The position numbers and the translations under genes are program-made. From NCBI GenBank assembly GCA_031772625.1, contig CM062804.1, positions 1,018,014,514 through 1,018,078,513 on the forward strand: a DNA stretch of 64,000 nucleotides. The letters run 5' to 3'. Numbering within the stretch: position 1 is the first letter of the stretch; each line of letters begins with the position of its first letter. This DNA is from Pinus tabuliformis (lineage: Eukaryota > Streptophyta > Pinopsida > Pinales > Pinaceae). This document shows, one piece after another, positions 45,481 through 55,834 of the stretch. The notes beneath the pieces were generated by a model. It was not told the DNA's origin and made no database searches. It saw only the letters and a list, made by a program, of their open reading frames with translations.

Positions 45481-45604
45481 ATCCATTTTTACTCTTATCC
45501 ACCAAGCCCCAAGAGGGATCAAATATTTTTTCACTCTATGTTAGTTTTCATATCACGATATTTGATACCTCTCGGGGGTTAGTAGATCCAGAGTAAAGAT
45601 GGAT
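45481..45604. repeat. Foldback hairpin 2
   Basis: Imperfect inverted arms of about 46 bp (45481-45526 and 45558-45604) surround a 31-bp loop. It is homologous to hairpin 1 (ATCCAT outer and AGAGGGAT inner parts). Both are followed by an aatagtcta/aataggcta stretch and gaataccatgg, so hairpin plus flank form a duplicated unit of about 280 bp. Confidence 0.8.
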
Positions 45605-45646
45605 ATATGCTGGTTTAATTCCCCCATTTAAATAGGCTACATTCCA

Positions 45647-45821
45647 GGTGAATACCATGGGTCAATACCATGTGCCATTTTGGTGAATACCATTGGTCAA
45701 TACCATGTGCCATTTTGGTGAATACCATGGGTCAATACCATGTGCCATTTTGGTGAATACCATTGGTCAATACCATGTGCCATTTTGGTGAATACCATGG
45801 GTCAATATCATGTGCCATTTT
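45647..45821. repeat. 35-bp tandem array, five copies with alternating variant
   Basis: The unit starts ggtgaataccat and ends gtgccatttt. Copies 1, 3 and 5 read ccatggg and copies 2 and 4 read ccattgg, which makes a 70-bp higher-order dimer. Copy 5 has one further change (tatcatg). Confidence 0.95.
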
Positions 45822-45894
45822 TGTTTTTATTAATACTAATATTAGGGTTAATAAAGTTTTCTTGCATGGTATTAATAACAATGTAGTCCATGGT

Positions 45895-46290
45895 ATTTGT
45901 CCCATAGTATTTTGCCCATAGGTTTCACCTAAATATAACGCATTTTTTGAGTGTTCGTAAATATAAGGTGACTTATGGAGTAAATATAAAAAAATGTTTT
46001 ATTTGTTTACCATACCTCTCGTTTATTTATATTTTTATTAATTTACCATACCTCTCTTACAAATATGGTATTTGGCCTATAGGATTCACTTAAATAAAAC
46101 CTCTTTCTTGAGCCTTCATAAATAGAAAGAGGGTTATGGACTAAATATAAAAAGAGGTTTTATTTATTTACCATACGTCTAGTTTATTTATCTTTTAATT
46201 TATTTACCATACCTTTTGAGTAAGTATAAAAAGACGTTTTATTTATTTACCATACCTCCACTTTACTTATATTTTTATTTGTTTATGTTA
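45895..46290. repeat. Tandem repeat of about 165 bp, also present at 50909-51060
   Basis: Between two and three units share ttcac-taaataaaacc, aaatataaaaa-g-ttttatttatttaccatac and a ttatttatatttttattaa block. A single unit in the same orientation lies near the right end of the insert. There 41 bp are repeated again at 51038-51078 and 51079-51119. Confidence 0.8.
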
Positions 46291-47639
46291 TCTCAAAATC
46301 AGGCCCTGGAAGGCTGCTGACCAGGAAGACTTCAAGTAACTATTTCAAACCTACTTTAGGCTGAGGCTTAGCCTCCTCAACCTGAGAGGGCTCTCTCTAG
46401 AGGGGTTTATGATTTTGATTAAGATAAGATGGCTAACTCTTTGTGAAATAACTGTGACAAAAATGAATGCTGGAAATATATTAAACAAGTTTCCATTGGG
46501 CCTATGGAGTCACTAACACTTCAAGGTAACAGTGAACTTAATCTTACATGGCAGTCAGGGCATTCTGCATTTGAAGTTCAGAACATAACACATATGGAAC
46601 CACAGTTTATAGATGCATACAGGAAATCAGAGCACAATCAGTGAATTCTGAGTGATTATACATCTACACAACTGTAAAAAACATTAAGGGAAGGATAAAA
46701 TCACACATTCTGAACATAGAAATCCTTCATGAATCCTGAGAAGTAAAATTGAAATTATATTACTGAAATGAGTGTTCACATAAGCCAAATACAAGCTGTG
46801 TCATAAAATTTTCCAACCCTCATTACATTGCTGTTTCAGCTATATATAGAATTCTTATTCTATCTGATCGAAATTCCTCCTCCAGCATGAGGGGAATTCG
46901 ATAACTACCTCTAATGACACCTATCAACTATTTAACTAACTAATAAATACAATAAAGTGCTGACTAGAGCTTTTTAAGAGTTCTAAATCTACTATGACTC
47001 TAACTCCATATTATATGCATGATGGTTTCTCCTCGTTCTCTGACATCTGGTTCCCTTCTGGCGGTGGCTATGATGGATGTTTAATGCTCCCTGTTGACCT
47101 TGGATGCTGTATCTTTTCCATTGTCCTGAAACATAGGAAACTACCCTTGCTCATCGGTCTTTAGTTTGCCTTACAATTTTCGAATCCAAAGAAGCATGTC
47201 CTTTATCTTTGATTATCCAAAATGTAACAGATGGCCACGTCCTTGATGTGTTGTCCACCTCCTTTATGTGTAAGGGAAAAAACTCTTTTAAGCTGTTTTG
47301 ACATATTTTGAACTGTAGTAAATGTGATCACTTTAGAACAAAAGTCTAGAGTTGGTTTTGAATATATGTTTCCTCCACCTGTTTGTGGTGCCCTTTGAGA
47401 GTAAACTTGTGGTCAGCATATGACATTTCCCAAATTCCAGAAACCTGCCTAGGTGAATCACTCCCTGCCCATTGGACATGGTCTCTTATATCAGAGTCAA
47501 AATTCAGTTGTTTTTCCCTGAACCTTGACTGTTTTTACATTCTGTAATGCTACCTGGAAATGCAATCTCCTCTGGAGTGTTCAATTTGTGAATTCTTTTG
47601 AGCTTCTTGTAGGAGATATACGAGTAGAAACACGGGAAC
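46291..47639. other. Noncoding stretch in the insert, LTR-like traces
   Basis: No intact frame is present. 46800-46990 resembles 80-230 in layout (ccaaccct, tatata, gaattcga, tgacacctat), suggesting a decayed LTR of a shared family. Confidence 0.35.
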
Positions 47640-47898
47640 GGTTACTCTCAGCTTCTGCAGGACTATGTTTTGTACAAGACTGAGTAGAATGACCCAATTA
47701 TTTACATTCATAGCACCTTGTAGTTCCCACTACTGATGTATGATTTTGTGAAGACAGTTTTAAAGAAGAAAAGTTCTCTGAATTGCCACTCTTCTTGAAT
47801 CCATTCTGTAACCACTTTAAATTCCCCTGAACTTGAAGTTTCAAAAATAAAAACATCTGTCGTTAGAGTCAAAAAGGTTGAGGAGCTGATGCATTTCC
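47640..47898 (-). pseudogene. CCHC zinc-knuckle fragment of unknown origin
   Basis: The minus strand encodes RCYECK, a stop, then LGHSTQSCTKHSPAEAES near 47650-47725. This is a C-x2-C-x4-H-x4-C knuckle with TAA inside. It lies directly beyond the ISA2-like part. It may come from a retroelement gag or another captured gene. Confidence 0.45.
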
Positions 47899-48513
47899 TT
47901 AATTGCAACTCTGGGACCTGGTAATGTTCTCCCATCTCCTTAAATGAAACAAAAAACTATCTCCAGTCCGGTTCATATAAGGATCCAAGTCCATCTCTAA
48001 AGAAGTATCAGTGCTTGTGGCATTGTAGAGGCATAAGACAACATTCTCTGCACTCCTTGAATATAAAGCAAAGTTGACAGATCCATCCCTGCCCATTGAA
48101 AATCCAAGAGGATCTGGTTTTCCTCGACCAAAACCAACAGGCAGACAAAAATTCTTACCCAAATGAGTCCTGACCCAAAGATCATTGGAACTCTTTAATA
48201 CAAATGTAAGAAATAAAGGTGCTTGGCTTGAATCAAATGCTAAGTCCAGGGTATGGGAACCTGTAGGATCTTGCTGGAATGGAGTTTTCATAAATTTCTG
48301 TTTATTTACAGTCACAGATGTCGTACCATTAGGTACACTAGCAGCATCCAGAACTACCAATCTTGAAGAATTTGACAGATATAGACCCCAATGCAAACAT
48401 AGATCACGGTCCAGATCACCAAATCTTCGTGGCAAGAAAACTTCAATGGTTACTTTGTATACTGTATCCACTCTTCCAACAAATGCCTTTACCTCTCCTC
48501 CAGCATCTGTTTG
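47899..48513 (-). pseudogene. ISA2: Isoamylase 2 (ISA2) N-terminal fragment
   Basis: The minus-strand frame encodes LCLHWGLYLSNSSRLVVLD, NFCLPVGFGRGKPDPLGFS, VNFALYSRSAENVVLCLY and EMDLDPYMNRTGD in the order found in the plant ISA2 starch-debranching subunit, before its glycosidase domain. ISA2 is a noncatalytic plastid partner of ISA1 in amylopectin trimming. Only the starch-binding N-terminal portion is present, with no start codon of its own. The frame is fused upstream to PDS5 sequence in one uninterrupted ORF (242 codons, 48627-47899). After NRTGD the similarity ends and a stop follows. Probably a captured gene piece. Confidence 0.8.
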
Positions 48514-48790
48514 AAACATGTCGAGGATGAGATTATCACACTGAAGGTCCAGCGTTACAATGCATGACCTGACTTTTGCGACAGTTTCTAAAGTTGTTAC
48601 CCTCCTTCCAAATGTGTGACTATTCATTTGATCTAGTCCCTGAAAGCTTCCAACAATTAACTGAAATATTTCCCTTATTAAATCATCATTATATGGTGCT
48701 TCAGGTGCCGTTATTCTAGTGGTTTCACTAAAGCAAGTAACAACAATGAGCCTGACATCTTTGTCAATGTTACATCCAAATTTGAAGCAC
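48514..48790 (-). pseudogene. PDS5: PDS5 cohesin-cofactor fragment, fused in frame to ISA2
   Basis: Reading leftward from about 48785 the peptides KDVRLIVVTCFSETTRITAP, EAPYNDDLIREIFQLI and then FGRRVTTLETVAKVRSCIV plus LDLQCDNLILDMF match a conserved HEAT-repeat stretch of PDS5, which regulates sister-chromatid cohesion. Only about 90 residues are present, with one frame change near 48630-48710. No intron is seen inside the fragment. It runs directly into ISA2 sequence at about 48513. Confidence 0.78.
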
Positions 48791-49510
48791 GAAGAGACAA
48801 AAGGGAGCTTCTTCTCACACTTGGCTTAAAACCAGCCTGGAAACTCTTCCACCAAGCTCCAGACTCTTCACAATTAACTATCTTTTGGCAAGCCCTGTAA
48901 TAGGATCGAAAAGATTGTTCATGAAGCTTTTCCCACAATCTTCTAATGGCCACATGATCAGATAAATCTATCCCTGTGTCTTTCAAGATATTTTTTCTGC
49001 TTTTCGTTGGTTATGACATTCTTTGAGGTTAGGAATACCAGAATAACTGGAGCCATCTTTTAAAGCCTCATCTAGAAACCTTAACCATACAGAAAGTTCA
49101 CAGACTTCATTTTTCATGAGTCGGTAATGTTCATCAAACCAACCTTGAATTGGCTCCTCTTCAATTTTCAGCAATAATCTCACGAATACTAAACTTAACA
49201 GCACCAACCTTTAGCAATCCACTATTTGAATGCTTTGATCTTTTTGCTTGAGAGGGATAATGATTGTTTTTTTAACAGCCATAACTAGCTTCAGGCCTTG
49301 GAGCATATCTTCAACGGCATCCTCTATTTCACATAATTGTAACCTATGGAGCACAATAATACAAATGTCAGAACCTTGGACAATGCAATCCCATGTAATC
49401 GAAGACTTGCTTTCCAAATAAAAAGAGTGATTTGATGCAAGACTTTCAGGAGAAGCGGGGATACAGGACATTGTAGTCGATTATTTTTTCAAAACTGTTG
49501 CATCATTAAA
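48791..49510 (-). pseudogene. Unidentified exon-like sequence between RFC and PDS5 pieces
   Basis: Minus-strand frames 49471-49211, 49207-48983 and 48986-48711 give protein-like peptides such as GWFDEHYRLMKNEVCEL, LDEALKDGSSYSGIPNL, DLSDHVAIRRLWEKLHEQSF and CEESGAWWKSFQAGFKP. They look like real but broken coding sequence, shifted by one or more indels. I do not recognise the gene. Position between two captured genes on the same strand suggests a further captured fragment. Confidence 0.45.
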
Positions 49511-49544
49511 ACTAATTTCGAGATATTCAAGTAATATCCCAATT

Positions 49545-50206
49545 TTAGCATCCTCTGATAATATTGACTGAACTTGCATTTGTAAACGACTCATTTAACA
49601 ACCAGAATGATATTTGTTCAATATCCTTGGGCATTGGATTCCCCGTGCACAGGTAGACAACTTCTTCAGTTACATGAGGAGAAGCCATCTGTGTAGACTG
49701 CAAAATATTAAGAGCCTTTCTTAGGTCACCACAGCTAAGCCTCACTATTGCAGACAAACCATCCTCTGTGACATCAAGCCTTTCTTCAGTTATGACATGT
49801 CGTAGCCGCTCCGTAACATTGGCAGGATCAAGAGGAGCAAACCGAAATCGTGTGCACCTTGATTGCAAAGCTGGAATAATCTTATTGACATAATTGCAGA
49901 TGAGAGCAAACCTTGTGCTCTTTGTGTATTTCTCCATAACCCTGCGCAAGGAAAACTGAGCATCTTTTGTCATGGCATCTGCCTCATCCAACAAGACTAG
50001 TTTTACACTCGACTTTGCACCAAAACTGAAACTCTGAGTGCTTGCAAAATCCTGAATTTGATTGCGAACAACTTCAATTCCCCGATCATCCGAAGCATTC
50101 AACTCCAGGATCATGTTCTGGTACTGACTCCCATAAAGCTTGCGTGCGACAGCCAACACAGTTGATGTCTTCCCGGTACCAGGCGGACCGTAAAGAAGGA
50201 AGATCT
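49545..50206 (-). pseudogene. RFC5: Replication factor C small subunit (RFC5-type) fragment
   Basis: The frame of about 220 codons has Walker A GPPGTGKTS, the LELNASDDRGIEVVR box, Walker B LVLLDEADAMT, FALICNYVNKIIPALQSRC (sensor and SRC motif) and the C-terminal RKALNILQST and VYLCTGNP. RFC loads the PCNA clamp. The order and wording match the subunit called RFC5 in humans (RFC3 in some plant naming). A splice acceptor (TTTGCAG/AG) lies at the start, so the first exon is missing. The match ends near FTNAS and a stop follows. About 220 of 350 residues are present, without introns. The AAA+ motifs look intact, so decay is recent or slow. Confidence 0.88.
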
Positions 50207-50908
50207 CTGCAAACACCAGTGACCAGTAACTTCACCATCAACATTTGAACCATATATTATAAGGTTTTAAGCATATTTGTGACCACCAACGTGTGAACAT
50301 GAACTCACATCTACATGAACTTTGAGGCTTCCAGATTCTATATCTTCTTTTGAAACTTGCAATCTGAGCTTATGACGACACCTAATGACCTAATGATAAG
50401 GATAAGCGGTCGAATTGACAGGAAAAGGGTATAAGCTGATCACTGATAATGGATTTTGATGGATATGACAGCTGTGTTAGATTGGCTACGGATTAGGACA
50501 AATCCCCGATTTCGTAGCGCAGCGAGTACAAAATATGAATTATGCGCTACGAAATCACTTAAAACATGTTGCGCTGCGAAACTGATAAAAAGGATTTATG
50601 TGCTGCGAAACCACTTTAAAATGATTACAGGCGCTACGAAATCACCTAGACAATTTCAGCTTTGAAACGAGTTTGGACATATGATATCCATGTGAGATGT
50701 GAGACCAATGATAGATTGAGACAGAGAATTGACCTCTTTATACATACCAACAATACTCTTAACAAGACTCCTATTTAAACTATTTAGACTCTAAAACCAG
50801 ATGAAAAGACTAGACCCAAAATTGACACCAACCCTTTGACAAACAATCGAACTGATGTGAAAAATTTAAAATTTTTTCTTGAGTGATAACAGTTTACACC
50901 CTTGCATG
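50207..50908. other. Noncoding DNA with GCGCTACGAAA motif series
   Basis: The motif occurs at about 50510 (forward), then 50543, 50570, 50599 and 50630 (reverse), spaced 27-33 bp. It matches the motif near 1 kb. No gene is seen. Confidence 0.55.
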
Positions 50909-51037
50909 TATATAAGGTGACTTATGGAGTAAATATAAAAAATGTTTTATTTATTTACCATACCTCTCATTTATTTATATTTTTATTAATTTACCATACC
51001 TCTTTTATAAATATGGTATTTGGGCCTTTGGCCCATA

Positions 51038-51119
51038 GGATTCACTTAAATAAAACCTATTTTTGAAAATGGGCGAGTGGATTCACTTAAATAAAACCTA
51101 TTCTTGAAAATGGGCGAAT
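51038..51119. repeat. 41-bp tandem duplication near the right end of the insert
   Basis: Two copies begin ggattcacttaaataaaacc and end gggcgagt or gggcgaat. Confidence 0.9.
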
Positions 51120-51301
51120 GGAAGGTTGTAACTCCTAATTTCAAGGGCTAAATTTACCTTTTTTACCCTCTCCCTTAAAATAAGGTGGGCTATTTGAGGT
51201 GATTTGTAAAAATGTACTATGATACAAAATATTCGCCCACTAAAAATTTAAAACCCCTTAATTTCGCCAAAGGGAAAACATTCGCCCCTAAAATCACCCT
51301 T

Positions 51302-51310
51302 ATAGGTCGA
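51302..51310. repeat. 9-bp target site duplication, right copy
   Basis: ATAGGTCGA, identical to 44545-44553. Confidence 0.85.
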
Positions 51311-52446
51311 TGCCTAAATTGTTTTCTTCCTCAATTGTTTGTACAACCATGTGGCTCCCATGGCCATCTAATATCAATAGGTCTCTATTATTAGGCGAGA
51401 CGCCACCTAGTACCGATGCAACAAAGTGAAAAAGCCAACTTAAAAATAGTTCTTTAATCATCCATGCATGGCGATGTGCAGCCATGCATACACCTGGTTC
51501 ACAGTTCTGTATATAGTTTTTCAGTTGATTTTTACCTTTGAATAGATTAAATCCTAGGATTGAAGTACCAATTGAATTGAAACAACATAAAATAGTTATC
51601 CACTCCCTACTGGCACATTTCGGCTCCCTCTCTTGGCAATTACCCACATGCCACAATTCCTCCCTGCCTGCAAACCTGTTTCATCTCAGTTCCACATATG
51701 GTTTGCTGCATAAGAATGTTTATCGTAAGCACTAGAAAGTGTGTCATAGAACTTTTGCACAACTGCAAGGTGAAAATTTATTGCTCTATCTCTTTCAAGG
51801 CCCTCAGCAGTATGCAATACAAGTTCTGGATGCCTTTTTTTAAACCCAAACCACCATGATTTACCATGAAAACCATCTTTGAATGGGTTTGGCCTCCCTT
51901 GACAGATTTGAGCAACTATGGATTTGAGTTGTATCAACTCTATCCCATGTCCCAATTGGGCCATCTCTTTACACCACTCAACCACCTCGGCCTCCTCCTC
52001 CTCAATCATAACTGTAAGAGGCCCTCTACGTTTTGTATGAGTCAGTCCATTTATCCAATAATGTATTAATGAGGGAGGAATACCATGTTTTTTGCAGATG
52101 CCTGAACTGAGTATCCATTAAACTCTATGTCGTCAATTGCAACTAACATTTCTTCTTTTGTCCATCCTCTTATAGCACTGATCATTTTAGTTGAACTTGC
52201 CCCTTCGATTTTTGTTGACGGTGGTTTTGTGGTTGATGCTGTGTTAACATCAGCTTTAGTCGCATGGTCATCCTCAACAATGTTCCTTAGGGCATTGTTG
52301 ACATTGACATCACCTGTCCTGTCCTCATCAGACGATGTGGATCGCAGTTGCACACCCATTGTCACTCTCCTGCTAATTCTCCTTGTACGAACAACATAAC
52401 TACCTTTTTCCATAGATGCAACAACCTGTAAAATTATTGCATGCAT
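51303..52446 (-). pseudogene. Pogo/CENP-B-like DDE transposase, N-terminal part
   Basis: Leftward from 52446: an acidic leader, a psq-type helix-turn-helix (GWTKEEMLVAIDDIEFNGYS and then GIPPSLI), and the CENP-B/Tc5 DNA-binding domain (FKDGFHGKSWWFGFKKRHPE near 51850). The first catalytic Asp lies in DETG at 51674-51685, directly after a TGA stop. The second is in LLILDGHGSH near 51366. The reading stops at NNLGIDL at the insertion and resumes at 44553. All three catalytic Asp of the DDD triad are kept across the break. Confidence 0.87.
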
Positions 52447-53711
52447 TTAGATAAGAATATTTGTAAATTATGCTTTCATACAAGGCAAAAATACTTCTGC
52501 TTTATTACAGGAAATTATTAACATGTATGTTAGTATCCTTGAAAAATCAAATATACAGAATCATTTTGTTGTATGTCTTCAAAATTATCAGTGAATGTTG
52601 TTTTGATAACTTGTCTTTACACTTAAAATACCATGACTGTATTGAATGCATTTCCCAACAGAGCTCTTGTTCGGTTTGACTACTTAAAATATTGTTTTGT
52701 TGTTTTGTTGTTTTCTATAAGGATGCACTTCTCTAGAAATGGATCTCTGGCTGTCAAGGAGTTATCATTGGCCAAACCAAGCATGGTATTTAAATTGACC
52801 AAGGCTCCAACTTGAGACCCCCTGAAGCACTCTTGATCACAACCTTGCCACCATAACAATTTTTTTCCTCATGTCACTTATTGTTGAAGTTTATAGTCAT
52901 GTAAACATTCATTTCAACTACAACTCTTATTTGCATCTTGTCTACATATATAAGAGGGGCCATGCCTTTTTCTTAAATCAGGAAAACATATTATCATTTT
53001 GTAATGTTTTGAGTAATTATTGACCTCATATATCAAATTAGATCAAGTGAATAGGAGTAATGAGGGTGCAATTTGCCACATTTCAATAGTTTGAGGTTGG
53101 TTGTGCCTTCTTTGTGGTCCTTCATTTTGATAGGTTTCCCCTTGTGTACAACAACCTTCCAATAGGGCCCTTCCACTACTTCTTGTTCATTTGTTTATGT
53201 TATTTTATTCCTTTTACATTGTTTTGTTTATTTTCTTATCATATTTCAAGAATGATCTAAACCCCCTTTTCCTTATCTCCTTTCAACTTTTTCTTCAATT
53301 TATTTTACAGGTCTTGTTTATGCTACCATTAGTCTTGATGATGTTTATTGGTGGCCTCATACAAGTTTTTCGGTTCCAACACCGAAAGTTGTATTGCAAT
53401 AGTTGACCACTAATTAAGCAACTCATCTGAAGCTTCTGATCTATATTACAGCCAACACAAGGAAAATAAATATATGCTTATCTTCCAATTGGGCCATAGT
53501 TTTTGTTTCTTATTATAAAATTTCATTAAGCTTTTGTTAAAAATGATTCTCAGAAAGAAATTGCCTTGTGAAATTATGGTTAAACAAATTTCAATTGAGT
53601 TGATCATCATGTTCCTACATATTTTTGCATGATGTCTTATGATAAGTTGCTATTTTAGCCTTCATGTCACTAGAGAAATGTCCAAGAAACCAAACTTCTG
53701 CTGCAATACCT
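52447..53711. other. AT-rich noncoding DNA
   Basis: No gene is supported. Short ORFs here are T-rich and hydrophobic by composition. Confidence 0.5.
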
Positions 53712-54292
53712 AAGGTGCTACCATTATTGTGTTAAGTGAATGGAGGCTAAGGATCCTTCACTATGTCCAGTTGTTTTAATGGATAAGATGTATAAAATTT
53801 CGTTTTCGTGGCAACTTGTGACCATGGTTTACTTCTATTACGAAGAAAATAGTTTATTGCTTCATAAATAAAACGGTATAAGATGATAGTTTACTGCTTC
53901 AGAAATAAAGCAGTATAAGATTTGTATTCTTGCCGGGCACACCAAGCAAATAAAATCAATACTTTACTTACACTAAATTGAAATTAAATTACGTCTGTAA
54001 GTTTGAACATAGAAATAGGTGAATTGTGAAATAGAACTGTAGGTTGTGTGTTGATTTTCATGAAACTGAAACTTAAGGTGCTACCATTATTGTGTTAAGT
54101 GAATGGAGGCTAAGGCTCCTTCACTACGTCTAGTCCTTTTAATTGATAAGATGTATAAAATTTCATTGTCGTGGAAACTTGTGACCATGGTTGACTTCTA
54201 TTACGAAGAAAATACTTTACTGCTTCAAAAATAAAATGGTATAAGATGGTAGTTTACTGCTTCAGAAATAAAGTGGTATAATATTTGTAGAA
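53712..54292. repeat. Direct duplication of about 220 bp
   Basis: 53712-53935 and 54074-54292 share aaggtgctaccattattg, gtgaatggaggctaagg, gaccatggtt and ttactgcttcagaaataaag, at an offset of 362 bp. Each copy contains a shorter internal repeat of the tactgcttca-aaataaa type. Confidence 0.9.
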
Positions 54293-54712
54293 ATAATTTT
54301 AAAACATCAACTTTTCTTGCCGATGTGTTGATTTTCATGAAACTGAAACTATAAGTGAAATTGAATCTGTAAGAACTAAAACTGTAAGAACTGTGATAAA
54401 TGAAAACGGAACTATAAGAAAAATGTGTTGTAATTGATATAACTAACCTGGATATACTGGAAACTGTTCTGTGATGTTTTGTCTTCAAGGTTGCTGAATA
54501 GTTTGAAAGCATAACATGCAACTTCAACAGTGGTTGAACTTCTTTTATAGTTTTTGGCACTTGAATTTAATTGGTGGTAAGGATGGACATGGATTGCAAT
54601 GGCTTCATTTTGAATGTGTGGTTTGGATTTAATTTGATGTGATCTAATGGTTGGGAATTTTTTATTTGTTGACCCATGTGCTTTGATTTTTTTTAATGAG
54701 AAGTAGAATGAG

Positions 54713-54810
54713 TTGGGTGTCATTTATTGAAGTTATTGGGTTGGGTGTCATTTATTGAACAAAGTGGGTTTAAATGTTATTGGGTTGGGTGTCATTTATT
54801 GAACATAGGG
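54713..54810. repeat. Threefold repeat with gttgggtgtcatttattgaa
   Basis: Copies start near 54713, 54742 and 54785. Spacers are unequal. Confidence 0.85.
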
Positions 54811-55834
54811 GGTTTAGTTGTTGAACAACACAATAGTTATGGCTGACATACATTCACTTTATTATGTGCAGGTATGGATATTTATTTGGGATACAAAGCT
54901 TCAGTTCTGATGAGTGGGGGTTGAAGTGACTGCTACTTTGTACTTTTGGAATAGACCATTTTGGAAGCATTTATGGTTTTATCTGTTTTCTAATTGGGTC
55001 AATATGGTTTGCACTCTTAAGTATTAAGATACTATTTATGGGCAGTTGTGGGCCTAGTCAATGTTTTGGGAAATTTTGGACATAAATTAATACTTATGTA
55101 TACTTAATGTTATTTATCTTTGTTTAAATATTGGTTGCAAAAGTCTCAATTTCTGGTGGTTTGGTGGGACCAGTACTATATCAATTACTGGTCCTGCACA
55201 ACATTAGACATCTCTCCCTATAATATTATATTTAAATTTATAACATTTTTAAATTTTGTACGTGGAAGTTATTGGTTAATTAGAGTTCTATTAAGTAATT
55301 GAATGGGATGATTTACTTGGATTCAAATTTTTATTAATGATACGATGAATACTATTGTAATGGTTTTGAATTCGATTGAGGGGATTATTTATTTATTTAT
55401 TTAAGAATAAATAAAAATTATTTAATTAATTTTAATATAATATATTTTATTTAAAATTTTAAAATAAAGATTTTTTTAATTAATTAATTAGATAAAAATT
55501 CTAAAAAAATTGTTAGAATAACTAGATTTAATTTGTGTAATGCGCAATTCAAAACTTTAGTCTAATTGTTACAGGTTTTTGTTTTTTTAGGTATCTTTTC
55601 TCATAATTTTGTGTTTTTAACAAAAAGAGTAAAAATTTTATTAAAATTTGTGCCCAAACGCAACAACTACACGAGAAATCAAATATATTGATTTTTCTAG
55701 TAGAGGATCCTGATACGAGAAACTAACATGTGTTATAAAAAGACTATATTTGAAACTGATTGCTACAAGTGGATGACATATGTAGAGTTTGAAAAATGGT
55801 CCAATAAGTAAAACACATGTACAAGACGTGAGCA
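54811..55834. other. AT-rich noncoding DNA
   Basis: Strongly AT-rich, with attta and aattaatt runs between 55390 and 55500. No gene seen. Confidence 0.5.

Larger units (their letters stand above)
44554..51301. mobile_element. 6.7-kb gene-carrying DNA transposon (Pack-MULE- or hAT-like) inserted in the transposase
   Basis: The insert splits a transposase reading and is flanked by a perfect 9-bp repeat. Its ends are loosely inverted: CAGGGAAAATTTTAAG at the left and, reversed, AAGGGTGATTTTAGG at the right. Copies of GGCGAA lie near both ends (44602, 44675 and 44696; 51071, 51114, 51231, 51261 and 51284). A 9-bp duplication suits MULEs. With an 8-bp reading (TAGGTCGA) and CAGGG termini it would suit hAT elements. 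No transposase is found inside, so it is nonautonomous. It carries fragments of at least three host genes on the minus strand. Confidence 0.75.

Noticed and set aside
45957-51060. The direct repeats as LTRs of a small retrotransposon carrying the captured genes
   Set aside because: The left side is a multi-unit array, no primer site or polypurine tract adjoins either copy, and the 9-bp duplication lies farther out.
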